Shown: positions 33,473-42,379 of the stretch, piece after piece | How the letters are laid out: each line of letters starts with the position of its first letter | Position numbering within the stretch: the first letter of the stretch is position 1 | Assembly (NCBI GenBank): GCA_002494645.1 | Contig: DACE01000029.1 | Span: 39,869 to 103,868 of the forward strand | Direction of reading: 5' to 3' | DNA length: 64,000 bases | Origin: Euryarchaeota archaeon UBA256 | GTDB taxonomy: Archaea; Thermoplasmatota; Poseidoniia; Poseidoniales; Poseidoniaceae | Notes under the pieces: model-generated | What the model saw: the letters and a program-made list of their open reading frames with translations, nothing else | Database searches by the model: none | What the model was told of the DNA's origin: nothing | Position numbers and translations under genes: made by a program

Positions 33473-34027
33473 TCAAGCCGCATTCAGCCCGTTGAGCCAA
33501 GATGAACATCGTTGTTGTAAATCGTTCAAATCTTCATCATTGTGCAGGACGACATCCGCCTGCTCAATCAGTTGGTCGAGTCCCCAACCCCGTTCTCGTT
33601 CATTCCTCGCTTCGAAAGCAGCTCGGTCACCGTCTTCGGAACGCCCACGCTGCTGAATTCTCTTGAAGCGAAGTTCGGCATCTGTGACGATGGCGACGGT
33701 CTGGTAAGCATCACCCCAACGGTGGGAAAAAACATCGTCTTCTGCCGTACCTCTCAGCCCCTCAATCAACACAATCTCATGGTCGTTGAGCAGCAGGTCA
33801 ACTTCATCGCACAGGCGTACTGCAAGCACATTTTCGCCGAACTCTTGACGGAGGGCCGCGGCTACCTCGCCAAAGATATTCGGGGATTCGGTGAGACCCT
33901 GCCGCCGAACCTCCGCTCGGATCATATCGCCCATTGAGACGACAGGAATACCCGTTTGAGCCAAGACAGCTGCAAATTCGCCCTTACCTGAACCGGGCAT
34001 TCCACAAACTGCGAAGACCCGAGCCAT
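33473..34027 (-). CDS. Archaeal nucleotide kinase-like protein (UPF0200/dephospho-CoA kinase fold)
   Basis: A 184-residue P-loop kinase. Walker A lies at the N-terminus (VFAVCGMPGSGKGEFAAVL), VVSMGDMIRAEVRRQGL follows as the acceptor-binding segment, EIVLIEGLRGTAE carries the Walker B-like strand, and RFKRIQQRGRSED is the lid. This order matches the archaeal UPF0200/COG0237-related family of predicted nucleotide kinases. In this genome the last CoA step is probably carried out by the DUF359 fusion at 10483, so a role in nucleotide metabolism seems likelier than dephospho-CoA phosphorylation. ATG 34027 directly precedes the first strand; a start at 34054 is possible. Confidence 0.75.
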   Translation of the reverse strand: MARVFAVCGMPGSGKGEFAAVLAQTGIPVVSMGDMIRAEVRRQGLTESPNIFGEVAAALRQEFGENVLAVRLCDEVDLLLNDHEIVLIEGLRGTAEDDVFSHRWGDAYQTVAIVTDAELRFKRIQQRGRSEDGDRAAFEARNERERGWGLDQLIEQADVVLHNDEDLNDLQQRCSSWLNGLNAA

Positions 34028-34083
34028 GGAGGAAGGCCTGCGCCCTCCGCTCATGAAGATACCTCAACAAACGTCGGGAAAGT

Positions 34084-35781
34084 TCAGTTTGAAAACTCTG
34101 AACGACCCCACCGGCGGTCCATCAGCTTCCACAATACCGCTGAAGCCAAAATGAGCATGATCGAGATGACTATCATACCCACATAGCCTTGCTGAACCAT
34201 GCTTTCATCGTACATTTGCGAGGTGGCAGCAAGGCCGTCTTGCGATGCCCGCTCCCACCAGTTGCCGTAGAGGGAAACATCACCTTGGGTAAAGGAGAGT
34301 AAGAAAAGGCCGAGTAGAGGAAGAACCGTTCCAATCCAAAACCAGATCATAATCGATGCGTCAAAGATGGCCTTATTGGGTCTTAGACCCATCAAGAAGG
34401 CGGTCAAGGCAACGATGTAAATTGAATTGGCAAACATCACGATGATGCTGGTTGGCAACGAAGCCCATTCGTCCAAACGCCACGCCATCAGCACGATGAA
34501 AATCAATGAAATCCATGATGTTGCAAGGAAGTAAACCACGACCTTTGCTCGAATTAAATCCGGGACTTTCAAGGGGAGTCCGTTCATGAATTCAGGTGAA
34601 TCCAGAATGGTGAGCCACGAATAGAAGTTGAATCCAAAAAATCCCAAGAATGGGGCATAGGACAGGAGGTTGATGGGGATTGGAGCCTCGGCAAAATCCA
34701 CGAGCCAAGCCATGCCCAGAAGCACCAAAAGCGGAATTGCATAGGAGACAGTCATCTTTTTGATGGCTCCAGAACGGAAGAGGTCAACGAATTCCTTTGC
34801 CACAATCAAACGAACGTGCCCACGGCCAAGAAAACCCAATCGAGCATAGGTCGGGGCCAGCAAATCACCTTGTTCCACGACACTGACATCAAAATCATCG
34901 AGAATCAGTAAGGCGGCAAGGAAACCGATACCGACCGATAACATCAGCCCGAGAATGATGAACAAACCACTCTGACTTGATTGGGCGGCCAAGCCCCACA
35001 ACAAAAGATTGGAGGGCAGTGCGCCGATTCCAATGGCGATGCCTAAGGCGACGATGGCAACGGGGCCAATGATGGTAAACGGACGACCTCTCAACCAAAG
35101 GGAGGATGCGAGAAAGGACAGAGCAAGTCCTTGCCCCAGTGTGGTCGCCATGGCCAACCACGTCCATGGAAGGGATGACCAAAGCAACGGCGTGCGGATA
35201 CCTGCAAAACCGTCCAAAAGAATTCCCAATGCCATACCGCTGATGATGGGCGTCAAGATCAACAGGACATAGAAGAGTAAATCTTTGACAAAATAGGCGA
35301 AATGTGCCATTGAATTCGGCAGTGGTTGAAGAGCCGGTGCTGCGAGAAGATGGTTTTTTGTTCCTGAGCGACGGAGTATGGCATCTCGCCCCATAAAGGC
35401 AAAGGTACCCATGCCCAAAGAGAACATGAAGAGAGGAAGATGGAGTGCGAAGCGAAGTTCTTGCCAAGTGAATGTTTTTGAATCGAGGTCAGAGGATTGA
35501 GCCGTTGAATCTCCGACCAGAAATTGAAGACCAATTGTCGATATGGCGGTTACGAGCGTGAGTAAAAGCGGAAAAAGGACGATCTGCCTCTTTTTGGCGA
35601 ATTCAACACTCTTCCGGGACTCTTCGATGAACATGACGCGGAAGGTGGCAGAGAATGCGCTCCATCCCCGCAAGGGTTCGTTGAGGTCAACATCATGGGC
35701 AGAAGTTCCCAAGCCGCCTTTTTGTTCAATGACATCCTCAGCCCACGGCCGTGACTCAATGAAGGTGCCCGCCACGTTCAT
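34084..35781 (-). CDS. ABC transporter permease, multi-spanning
   Basis: A 565-residue membrane protein with about 12 hydrophobic segments, preceded by a polar 70-residue cytoplasmic stretch. It overlaps the ABC ATPase by ATGA, so it is the membrane partner. The layout (long single chain with two sets of six helices) resembles ABC-2-type exporters. No exterior substrate-binding domain is present, which favours export. Substrate unknown; the Gly/Pro-rich loops give no clue. Confidence 0.8.
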   Translation of the reverse strand: MNVAGTFIESRPWAEDVIEQKGGLGTSAHDVDLNEPLRGWSAFSATFRVMFIEESRKSVEFAKKRQIVLFPLLLTLVTAISTIGLQFLVGDSTAQSSDLDSKTFTWQELRFALHLPLFMFSLGMGTFAFMGRDAILRRSGTKNHLLAAPALQPLPNSMAHFAYFVKDLLFYVLLILTPIISGMALGILLDGFAGIRTPLLWSSLPWTWLAMATTLGQGLALSFLASSLWLRGRPFTIIGPVAIVALGIAIGIGALPSNLLLWGLAAQSSQSGLFIILGLMLSVGIGFLAALLILDDFDVSVVEQGDLLAPTYARLGFLGRGHVRLIVAKEFVDLFRSGAIKKMTVSYAIPLLVLLGMAWLVDFAEAPIPINLLSYAPFLGFFGFNFYSWLTILDSPEFMNGLPLKVPDLIRAKVVVYFLATSWISLIFIVLMAWRLDEWASLPTSIIVMFANSIYIVALTAFLMGLRPNKAIFDASIMIWFWIGTVLPLLGLFLLSFTQGDVSLYGNWWERASQDGLAATSQMYDESMVQQGYVGMIVISIMLILASAVLWKLMDRRWGRSEFSN

Positions 35782-36566
35782 TCCTCCGAATCTTCAATGG
35801 TTACGCCCTCTTCTTCGTGCCGTTCAACATCCTCAATGGAACGCCCAACCAAGCGGATAAAGACATCCTCGAGAGTTTCATCAGAAGACTGCTTCAAACC
35901 CTTCACCGTCCCCGCTGCGAGCACTTTGCCGTCGTTGATGATGGCCATTCGATTGCACATGCGTTCGGCCATCTCGAGTACGTGAGAACACAGGAAAATC
36001 GTACCCCCTTCTTCCACGTGATGAAGCAGCCATTCACGGCATTTACGCTGATAGATCGGGTCAAGATTTGCGAAGGGCTCATCCAAGAACAGTAATTTTG
36101 GTTTGTGAATAAAGGCACTGGCAAGCATCACCTTTTGCCGTTGCCCTTTGGAGAGATCTTTGCACATGGTGTCCCGTTTGTCCTGGAGTCCAAACCAGTC
36201 AAGCCAATGCTCGACCTTGACAAGCATATCGTCTACTCCACGAAGTCGTGCAACAAATTCCAAGAATTCCGCAGGGGTGAGGAAGGAAGGCGGAGATTCT
36301 GATTCGGGGACAATACCGATGTTCGCCTTGACCTTTTGTGGGTCTGCGACAGCATTGACGCCAAGAACCTCAATTTGGCCTTTACTAGGCCGTAGTTGCC
36401 CTGTTAGAAGTTTGATGAAGGTTGATTTTCCAGCCCCATTAGGGCCGAAAACCCCGAAAAATTCGCCCGAGTGAACCTCAACATTCAAGGGATGAAGAGC
36501 GATGAAATCACCGTACTTCTTGGCCATGTCTTTTGCACTGACCAAAGGAGCGTTAGCATCACTCAT
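35778..36566 (-). CDS. ABC transporter ATP-binding protein
   Basis: A 262-residue ATPase with all expected motifs: Walker A FGPNGAGKSTFIKLL near residue 40, Q-loop region GIVPESESPPSFLTP, signature LSKGQRQKVMLASAF near 145, Walker B LLFLDEPFANLDP, and the H-loop in IFLCSHVLEMAE. The order and the C-terminal acidic tail (ERHEEEGVTIEDSEE) are as in CcmA/ABC-2-type exporters. The frame stays open up to 36899, but ATG 36566 (MSDANAP) sits at the domain start. Forms an operon with the permease through ATGA overlap. Confidence 0.93.
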   Translation of the reverse strand: MSDANAPLVSAKDMAKKYGDFIALHPLNVEVHSGEFFGVFGPNGAGKSTFIKLLTGQLRPSKGQIEVLGVNAVADPQKVKANIGIVPESESPPSFLTPAEFLEFVARLRGVDDMLVKVEHWLDWFGLQDKRDTMCKDLSKGQRQKVMLASAFIHKPKLLFLDEPFANLDPIYQRKCREWLLHHVEEGGTIFLCSHVLEMAERMCNRMAIINDGKVLAAGTVKGLKQSSDETLEDVFIRLVGRSIEDVERHEEEGVTIEDSEE

Positions 36567-36660
36567 GTACCCCTTAGAGGGATGACAAATATCATACCTT
36601 GCTTTGACATCATTGGAGAAGGGGCGATGAGATATTGAAGAAGGACATCGTGGCAGAATC

Positions 36661-37503
36661 ATGAACCCACCGGAAAGTGATGTGTTGAACATTGAACTCC
36701 ATGCGATCAACGACGAGGCTGGAATCGGATTTTTTGCCTGTCTCACCATCAACCGCCCCGACAAAATGAATGCTCTGAATGCTGAAGTTATGGACGACCT
36801 GAAAGCCATGTGTGCGTGGGTAGAAGCATGTGATGATGTCCGCTGCATGGTGGTCACGGGTGCTCCACCCAACGAGCCACCTGAAGGCAAGCGAGCCAAA
36901 CCTCATGCCTTCGTTGCTGGTGCAGACATTACTGAATTTGCTGGTGCAGGTAGCGAAACGATTCGGGTCAAATTTACCGATAACGCAGTTGAGGCGCTCT
37001 GGAACCTCAGCAAACCAACCATTGCCATGGTCGACGGTTTCGCATTGGGTGGTGGCTGTGAAGTCGCCTGCTCGTGTGACATTCGTATCGCTAGTACACG
37101 CTCCAAGTTCGGAACTCCCGAAATCAATCTTGGCCTTATTCCTGGCTATGGTGCTACCCAACGTTTGGAACGCCTGGTTGGCTACGGCAAGGCTCATGAG
37201 ATGATCATGACCGGCGAGATGGTCAACGCTGATGAAGCACAACGCATCGGTTTGGTCAATCACGTTGTGGAACCCGATGAGTTGGAGGCCACCGTGTTCA
37301 AGATGGCCCGAACCATTGGTAGCAAATCCTCTCATGCCCTACGAGTCGGTAAAGAAATGCTCCGTACAGCCCTCGATGTCGGTTTGACCGAGGGTGTTGC
37401 CGTTGAGGCTGAGGCTTTTGCTGGCCTCTTTGACAGTGAGGACAAAGAAATCGGCGTTCAAGCATTCATCAACCGAACAACTCCTGAATGGAAGCACAAG
37501 TGA
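36661..37503 (+). CDS. Enoyl-CoA hydratase/3-hydroxyacyl-type crotonase
   Basis: A 280-residue crotonase. Both oxyanion-hole segments (AFVAGADITEFAGAG and GFALGGGCEVACSCDIRIA) and both catalytic glutamates (CEVA and TPEINLGLIPGYG) are present, so it should be a true hydratase of trans-2-enoyl-CoA. The N-terminus is about ten residues longer than usual, and a small insertion, PPNEPPEGKRAKPH, lies before the first oxyanion loop. No ribosome-binding site is clear; a leaderless start is likely. It is transcribed alone, divergent from the ABC exporter. Confidence 0.9.
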   Translation: MNPPESDVLNIELHAINDEAGIGFFACLTINRPDKMNALNAEVMDDLKAMCAWVEACDDVRCMVVTGAPPNEPPEGKRAKPHAFVAGADITEFAGAGSETIRVKFTDNAVEALWNLSKPTIAMVDGFALGGGCEVACSCDIRIASTRSKFGTPEINLGLIPGYGATQRLERLVGYGKAHEMIMTGEMVNADEAQRIGLVNHVVEPDELEATVFKMARTIGSKSSHALRVGKEMLRTALDVGLTEGVAVEAEAFAGLFDSEDKEIGVQAFINRTTPEWKHK

Positions 37504-37545
37504 CACCTCTCAGCACTGAAAAACGTCGAGCCTGTCGGCCGTGTG

Positions 37546-37588
37546 AGAGGGGGCCAATGCCCCCCCTCTGCCCGAGAGACTGCTCGGG
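37546..37588 (+). terminator. Two consecutive strong hairpins between convergent genes
   Basis: AGAGGGGGC-CAAT-GCCCCCCCTCT (37546-37569, two unpaired C) is followed by CCCGAG-AGACTG-CTCGGG (37571-37588). They are enclosed by AAAACG near 37520 and CGTTTT near 37593, which can pair to close a single structure of about 80 bases. The location after the enoyl-CoA hydratase and before the end of the minus-strand gene suggests a bidirectional stop signal, but a small structured RNA cannot be excluded. Confidence 0.5.
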
Positions 37589-37611
37589 AACAGCGTTTTG
37601 GAAGGACCAAT

Positions 37612-38082
37612 TCAACCTCTGGTGTACTTGATGCCTCGTTCTTTCAAGAACACGATAAAGTGGGCATAATGCCGATCGTGTTTTTTACGGAACCAGAACT
37701 GAATCACAATGATTTCAGGATAAGCTGTCATCGGATTGATTGCCCATTTGGGCTTATCCAATAATTCCTTCAACATTGCCTCGTTCTTTTGTTGCAGGGC
37801 GTCCACGTCTGCGCAGCATGGGCCCGTTGGTTTATCGCGGATTGGAATTTTCCTACGAATTGCTTCTTCAAGAGTCATCTTTACAGATCCAGGTTCTGAA
37901 TCTTGGTCTGCCCCTGTTGCATTCTTGGGTGCCTTCTCAGCCTTGCGACGTCGATGTTCAGTGGCCCGCTTCTTCCGAATATGTGGTTTCAATTCATGCC
38001 TTTCAGTGGCTGGATTGTACCAATAATCTCGTTGGTTTTTGTTGCCCTTCTTTTTACGTCCTTTTCCATTTTTCTTACTCAT
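37612..38082 (-). CDS. Hypothetical small basic protein
   Basis: A 156-residue protein I do not recognise. The N-terminal 50 residues are very rich in Lys/Arg (KKNGKGRKKKGNKN, then HIRKKRATEHRRRKAEKAP), which suggests nucleic-acid or ribosome binding; the rest (TLEEAIRRKIPIRDKPTGPCCADVDAL, then PEIIVIQFWFRKKHDRHYAHFIVFLKERG) looks like a small folded domain with a CC pair. No close family is evident. It ends 23 bases from the paired hairpins at 37546-37588. Confidence 0.6.
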   Translation of the reverse strand: MSKKNGKGRKKKGNKNQRDYWYNPATERHELKPHIRKKRATEHRRRKAEKAPKNATGADQDSEPGSVKMTLEEAIRRKIPIRDKPTGPCCADVDALQQKNEAMLKELLDKPKWAINPMTAYPEIIVIQFWFRKKHDRHYAHFIVFLKERGIKYTRG

Positions 38083-38138
38083 GTTTCAATCTCCATATGT
38101 TGCTTTGCCAATCTTTCTGAGCAGAAGCGCGCACTAAC

Positions 38139-38251
38139 ACCGCCAAATGGCGATGCGGCGCTTCCGCAATCGATGGCTGTTTTCGCAACATTCAGAACGG
38201 AGAAAAATTCATGACGGGACCTCTTGAGCGATTACGCATAATAGATTACGC
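38139..38251. repeat. Short hairpins and a GATTACGC direct repeat in an intergenic gap
   Basis: The 241-base gap 38083-38323 holds two adjoining small hairpins, CGCC-AAAT-GGCG (about 38140-38151) and GCGG-CGCTT-CCGC (about 38155-38167), and the direct repeat GATTACGC at 38230-38237 and 38244-38251, six bases apart. These could be parts of the promoter or leader of the minus-strand gene at 38082. No gene is seen in the gap. Confidence 0.3.
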
Positions 38252-38259
38252 CTTCACAG

Positions 38260-38283
38260 TATAAAAACTCCCCTTATGGGAGT
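38260..38283 (-). terminator. Hairpin with T-run, terminator of the gene at 38324
   Basis: On the minus strand ACTCCC-ATAAG-GGGAGT (38283-38267) forms a perfect six-base-pair stem and is followed at once by TTTTTATA. It lies 40 bases beyond the stop of the 308-residue gene and has the look of an intrinsic terminator. Confidence 0.65.
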
Positions 38284-38323
38284 GTACTAAACGTATGAGT
38301 CGGTGCAGAGTGACAGGAACGAT

Positions 38324-39250
38324 TCATTCGTTCATTTCATCCCGTAGCGCTGCCAAGGCACCGCTTGCACTGGGAAGAGGGGGAAGCGTCAATGGCTTGC
38401 CGTCGGGACCCACCAAAGGAGGCAATTCTTTACCGTCAGGTCCGACCAAAACCGGTACGCTGACTTCGGGTTGAACCTGCTGTACGGATTCGAATCCAAC
38501 ATCAAGAGGCAAGCGTAATTTGAGGATACGGCCCTCATCAATGCGGATGAAAGTTGCACCGTAGACATGGCCTGGTTCAGGATGTTCGGGTTCAACCATC
38601 ACGGAATGTCCGTGACCCGGCGTTTGGAGCAAAGCCACGAGGTCTTCTCCAGAAGCATGATCTTCCCACATGCGGGCTGTAGAAGCACGAATCTCCGCCA
38701 TTTGCCCCATTCGGCGGCGCTTGATCCGTTCTCGAATGGCTTCATGGCGTTGGCGTCGGTCGGTAACGGTCATTTCAATATCGGCATCTTCAACAGATTC
38801 CGGGCTGACAGCGACCACGTATTCATCAGCGACATGGACGTCTTCAAGTTCAACTTCGATTTCAACCTCAGCGTCTTCTTCGGACATCATGGCGACTTGA
38901 GCGGTTTGAGCGGCTTCAGCAGCCGCTATTTTAGCCAATTTGCGCTCTCGTAGCGTTGCTCCGTCAAGCGAACCCACCACGACTGGAGCCGGAAGGTCAT
39001 CTTCTTCATCTTCGGGTTCTGCTTCAACGACCTCTTCAGGTTGTTCTTGTGTTGGAGTTTGAGGGCGGGCGCGTTGGCGCGGTTGAGATGAAGATGGTGC
39101 CTGACCTAAATTGACCCAAAGGAAGGCAAGAACACCCATTGCTCCGACAAAACCCCACTTTGCTTCATCGGTTAATTGACCGACGGTTGAGAGGTAAAAT
39201 GCAAGCACAGAGACAAAGAGCAAACCTACGACGGTCCTCGTAAATCCCAT
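38324..39250 (-). CDS. Hypothetical membrane protein with long acidic/coiled cytoplasmic region
   Basis: Unrecognised, 308 residues. Two N-terminal hydrophobic helices (TVVGLLFVSVLAFYLS and WGFVGAMGVLAFLWVNLG) are followed by a Gln/Pro/Glu linker, an Ala/Glu-rich segment (AKIAAAEAAQTAQVAMMSEED), a basic helix (RRQRHEAIRERIKRRRMG) and a C-terminal beta-rich part with tandem VGPDGKxLPPL repeats. The pattern suggests an anchored cytoplasmic scaffold. A terminator-like hairpin follows. No function assigned. Confidence 0.7.
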   Translation of the reverse strand: MGFTRTVVGLLFVSVLAFYLSTVGQLTDEAKWGFVGAMGVLAFLWVNLGQAPSSSQPRQRARPQTPTQEQPEEVVEAEPEDEEDDLPAPVVVGSLDGATLRERKLAKIAAAEAAQTAQVAMMSEEDAEVEIEVELEDVHVADEYVVAVSPESVEDADIEMTVTDRRQRHEAIRERIKRRRMGQMAEIRASTARMWEDHASGEDLVALLQTPGHGHSVMVEPEHPEPGHVYGATFIRIDEGRILKLRLPLDVGFESVQQVQPEVSVPVLVGPDGKELPPLVGPDGKPLTLPPLPSASGALAALRDEMNE

Positions 39251-39323
39251 GTCCCTCAGCCAGCCGACTCATTGATGCTTTATGACGGTGATGGAGAGCC
39301 TCATCACAAGAATGCAATGCCCA

Positions 39324-39974
39324 TTAGGGCAATTGCTCCAACAAATTCTCAAGCGCACGCCTGCGATGGCTGAAGTGATGTTTGATATCGATTTCAACGC
39401 CTCCAAATGCTGTACCGTGGGTGCTCGTTGAACCGAGCTCCCCCGCTGGAAGTGGTTGGCCGAAGTCATCCAAATCGAGTGGCACGAAGATGGGATCGTA
39501 GCCAAAACCGTGACCCTCGTGCATTTCACTGGCGAGCGAACCCGGGCATTCACCAAGACCAACGTACATCGATGTTCCATTCCACATTGCTATAACGGCA
39601 CGATAAGAGGCGGCTCTCAATTTCTTATGTTGGACGGGGTCTTCGCTCTCGAGGTGAGCCAAAAGGCGGAGAATTCCCTGGCAACCAATCGTATCGTGCA
39701 CATAGGACGAATAGACGCCGGGAAAGCCATCCAAGGCGTTGATGAACAAGCCAGAATCCTCGACCATGATCATTGCATCGGGAGTTGGGAGATGTGCTTT
39801 GGCCTGCTCAAGTTTCGAAATTGCAATGTCCTGCAAAGACGCAGATTGCGGCTCGACCAGAGCGCCTTCTGGAACAACGAGTTGTTTGATTTCATAGCCT
39901 AATGGAGCAAAATGAAGTTGCGCTTCTTCCAGTTTACCTTGATTGCCGGTGAGAAACCAAACGGTTGCTTCCAT
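39324..39974 (-). CDS. XTP/dITP diphosphatase (RdgB/HAM1)
   Basis: A 216-residue house-cleaning pyrophosphatase that hydrolyses non-canonical purine triphosphates (dITP, XTP) to the monophosphate and so keeps them out of DNA and RNA. The start VWFLTGNQGKLEEAQ matches the conserved (T/S)xNxxKxxE motif; MVEDSGLFINALDGFPGVYSS carries the metal-binding Asp and the substrate loop; GHGFGYDPIFVP, then HHFSHRRRAL near the C-terminus complete the family signature. The start at ATG 39974 fits the first strand; an in-frame ATG 24 bases up would add a hydrophobic octapeptide. Confidence 0.92.
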   Translation of the reverse strand: MEATVWFLTGNQGKLEEAQLHFAPLGYEIKQLVVPEGALVEPQSASLQDIAISKLEQAKAHLPTPDAMIMVEDSGLFINALDGFPGVYSSYVHDTIGCQGILRLLAHLESEDPVQHKKLRAASYRAVIAMWNGTSMYVGLGECPGSLASEMHEGHGFGYDPIFVPLDLDDFGQPLPAGELGSTSTHGTAFGGVEIDIKHHFSHRRRALENLLEQLP

Positions 39975-40085
39975 GCTCCTCCCACCCACAAGCAGCATAT
40001 GACCGTGACTCCTACACGGTCAAAAAAGGATGAGACTTTGATGGAAATGGACTATGTTCATAGCCTCAGGGCGCCCCCGTAACTC

Positions 40086-40466
40086 ATGGTCTCCGACTGG
40101 ATTGCAGTGGCGCTCGGTGGGGCTATCGGCGCTCTTCTCCGCTTTTACGTGAGTGAAACCGTCTCCTCCGAAGGCTTCCCTTGGGCGACACTCACCGTCA
40201 ACCTGGTCGGCTCTCTCTTGTTGGGCGTGATGACCGCTGCGGTAGCAGCGAGTACCCTGAGTGAAACGCAGGCTCTGCTTCTTGGCACGGGAATCTTGGG
40301 TGCCTTCACAACGATGTCAACCTTCTCGATCGAAACGGCCACACTCTACGACGAAGAGCAATGGTCTGCTTTACTGGGCTATGTTGCTTCCTCCGCCCTC
40401 GGTGGTCCTTTGCTTGCCTTCGTTGGATGGAAGGCAGGGAAGGGCGTTCTTTTTCCACTCACTTGA
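40086..40466 (+). CDS. crcB: Fluoride ion channel CrcB/Fluc
   Basis: A 126-residue membrane protein with four helices and the Fluc hallmarks: GGAIGALLRFYVSE near the N-terminus, the pore segment WATLTVNLVGSLLLGVM with the conserved Asn, GILGAFTTMSTFSIETATL, and a final helix with GW. It forms a dual-topology dimer that exports fluoride. No fluoride riboswitch could be recognised in the short leader. The last eight bases overlap the end of nadA on the other strand. Confidence 0.9.
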   Translation: MVSDWIAVALGGAIGALLRFYVSETVSSEGFPWATLTVNLVGSLLLGVMTAAVAASTLSETQALLLGTGILGAFTTMSTFSIETATLYDEEQWSALLGYVASSALGGPLLAFVGWKAGKGVLFPLT

Positions 40467-41622
40467 GAATGGCCAGCATTCGGTTCAATGCGAGGAGAGA
40501 CCCTTCTTGCACCTCATCGGGAACGATGACCTGATTGGGAATTTCACCGTTCACCAAACGCTCGAGTACATCCATAAGGTAGGCTGGATGAATCATGTAC
40601 ATCGTGGAGCAGGGGCAAATCTCATCGTCCAGACATTCAATGTGCTTGTCGGGGTGCTCACGTGCCAGACGTGCAACCATGTTGATTTCTGTTCCAATCG
40701 CCACGTTTGAGCCAGCAGGAAGGTCATTGACGTAATTGCGAATGTATTGGGTCGAACCGTTGGTGTCGGCGAGTTCAACCGTTTCTTTGGGGCACTCGGG
40801 ATGAACCACAACAACACCGTCAGGATACTGCGACCGGAAGTCGTGTATTTGTTGAGGAGTGAAACGTTTGTGAACCGAACAGAAACCGTGCCACAGGATG
40901 ATTCTAGAGCCTTTTATCTCACCCATTGCTCCAATACCTGGCGTCCATGTCGGCATAACTTCCTCGCTGATACCCATTGCTCGACCTGTATTTCTTCCGA
41001 GGTGTTGGTCGGGGAAAAACAGCACCGCTCCACCGGGTCCTGCTCGCTCAAAGGCCCAATTCAACACACCTTGGGCATTTGATGAGGTGCAGACAACACC
41101 GCCGTGACGGCCGACAAAATCTTTCAAATCAGCACTTGAGTTCATGTAGGTCACGGGCACTAAATACGATTCGCCATCCTCTGCAGGGTGTTCTGGATGT
41201 TTTCTGTTAATCGGGTCGCTGAGGCCAGATTCGCTCAACAGATCAGCCCAGGCGACTTCAACTTCGCTCAAGGTCGCCATGTCAGCCATCGAGCAACCTG
41301 CTCTCATGTTGGGAAGGATGACTGACTGCTCATCCGAGGTCAAAATATCAGCGGACTCCGCCATGAAATGAACGCCACAAAAAACGATGTATTTTGCAGA
41401 GGAATCAGCCGCTTTTTGGCTGAGCATGAACGAGTCGCCGAGGAAATCCGCATGCATGACGATACTGTCCCGCTGGTAGTGGTGGCCGAGAATCAGCAAA
41501 TCGTCTCCAAGTTGCTTTTTCAAGTCTTGAATATGGTCGGCAATAGCCTGTTCTTCCATCGACAACGTGGTGTCCATGAAGTCAACGGAACACATCGGGA
41601 GGCTAATGCTCATGGCTCTCAT
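40459..41622 (-). CDS. nadA: Quinolinate synthase NadA
   Basis: A 387-residue enzyme that condenses iminoaspartate with dihydroxyacetone phosphate to quinolinate for NAD synthesis. The three pseudo-symmetric domains are visible, with the 4Fe-4S cysteines in FCGVHFMAES (near 105), VCTSSNAQGV (near 195) and DEICPCSTMY (near 350). LGHHYQRDSIVMHADFLGDS and FFPDQHLGRNTG are conserved family segments. The frame remains open to 41820, but that part overlaps the divergent bud32 promoter; ATG 41622 or 41613 is preferred. No nadB or nadC is in the window. Confidence 0.93.
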   Translation of the reverse strand: MRAMSISLPMCSVDFMDTTLSMEEQAIADHIQDLKKQLGDDLLILGHHYQRDSIVMHADFLGDSFMLSQKAADSSAKYIVFCGVHFMAESADILTSDEQSVILPNMRAGCSMADMATLSEVEVAWADLLSESGLSDPINRKHPEHPAEDGESYLVPVTYMNSSADLKDFVGRHGGVVCTSSNAQGVLNWAFERAGPGGAVLFFPDQHLGRNTGRAMGISEEVMPTWTPGIGAMGEIKGSRIILWHGFCSVHKRFTPQQIHDFRSQYPDGVVVVHPECPKETVELADTNGSTQYIRNYVNDLPAGSNVAIGTEINMVARLAREHPDKHIECLDDEICPCSTMYMIHPAYLMDVLERLVNGEIPNQVIVPDEVQEGSLLALNRMLAILK

Positions 41623-41698
41623 GTTAGCCAAGCGTTTACCCTTTTTGAATGAACGGATGAGGCGTGAAGTTTGAAAACATCCATCCGTTGCGCAGAAC

Positions 41699-42379
41699 AT
41701 GGTCTTCCATGCCACCCAACGCCTGCACCTTGGTGCCGAGGCAGAAGTATGGAAAGGGACATGGTTCGGTAACGATGCCGTAAGAAAGCAACGACGACCT
41801 CGTGCATGGCGACATCCCAACCTTGACCATCGATTGGGAGTCCGGCGAATGGTCAGCGAAGCGCGACTCTTGGTGAAAATGCGACGTTGTGGGCTCTCGG
41901 TTCCAGCGGTTTGGGATTTGGACTATGAAGGAGGTCAACTGATCATCGAATACCTTCCCGGTCGCCCGCTAATCGAGGTATTGAACGATGAGAGTACGAC
42001 TTCCCAGATGGTGGAGCACCTTCTTCAACGCGTCGGGGCAAGTGTTCGCCGACTGCACCGAGAAGCCATCACCCACGGTGACCTTTCCACCAATAACATC
42101 CTCATTGACGGAGACCAAGTCCATCTGATCGACTTCGGATTAGCGTCCATCGAATATGATGTGGAGCGATTTGGCATTGACCTTCACGTATTGGATGAAA
42201 TTTTGGGAGCCTCCCATCCACAGTGGGAAGGCGCAATCGACCATGTCATCAAAGGATATTTGGATGCTGAAAGCGCTATGGGCGAAGCCCCAGTCTTGCA
42301 GGGAGGAAAGGTTCCTTCTGCCACTGAAGTCCATACGCGCCTCGAGGACGTACGGACGCGTGTTCGCTATCACGGCTGA
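41699..42379 (+). CDS. KEOPS complex kinase/ATPase Bud32
   Basis: A 226-residue small atypical kinase. Motifs: GAEAEVWKGTW (P-loop), VRKQRRPRAWRHPNLD with the ATP-binding Lys, RMVSEARLLVKMRRCG (the alphaC Glu), catalytic HGDLSTNNILID and VHLIDFGLAS. Bud32 works with Kae1, Cgi121 and Pcc1 in the t6A modification of tRNA position 37. In many archaea Bud32 is fused to Kae1; here it stands alone. The C-terminus ends VRTRVRYHG, close to the usual VRxRGR-type tail. It overlaps the convergent PAP2 gene by ten bases. Confidence 0.92.
   Translation: MVFHATQRLHLGAEAEVWKGTWFGNDAVRKQRRPRAWRHPNLDHRLGVRRMVSEARLLVKMRRCGLSVPAVWDLDYEGGQLIIEYLPGRPLIEVLNDESTTSQMVEHLLQRVGASVRRLHREAITHGDLSTNNILIDGDQVHLIDFGLASIEYDVERFGIDLHVLDEILGASHPQWEGAIDHVIKGYLDAESAMGEAPVLQGGKVPSATEVHTRLEDVRTRVRYHG

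Noticed and set aside
33473..34027. Bacterial-type CoaE dephospho-CoA kinase
   Set aside because: The P-loop and lid fit the archaeal UPF0200 group better, and a DUF359 kinase is already present in the CoA fusion.
36610..37335. 241-residue reverse-strand frame opposite the enoyl-CoA hydratase
   Set aside because: The plus strand carries all crotonase motifs; the reverse product has no motif and is a codon-bias shadow.
40020..40085. Fluoride riboswitch before crcB
   Set aside because: The short leader lacks the conserved GGCGATGGTGTTCGCC-type core and the pseudoknot loop, so I cannot support one.
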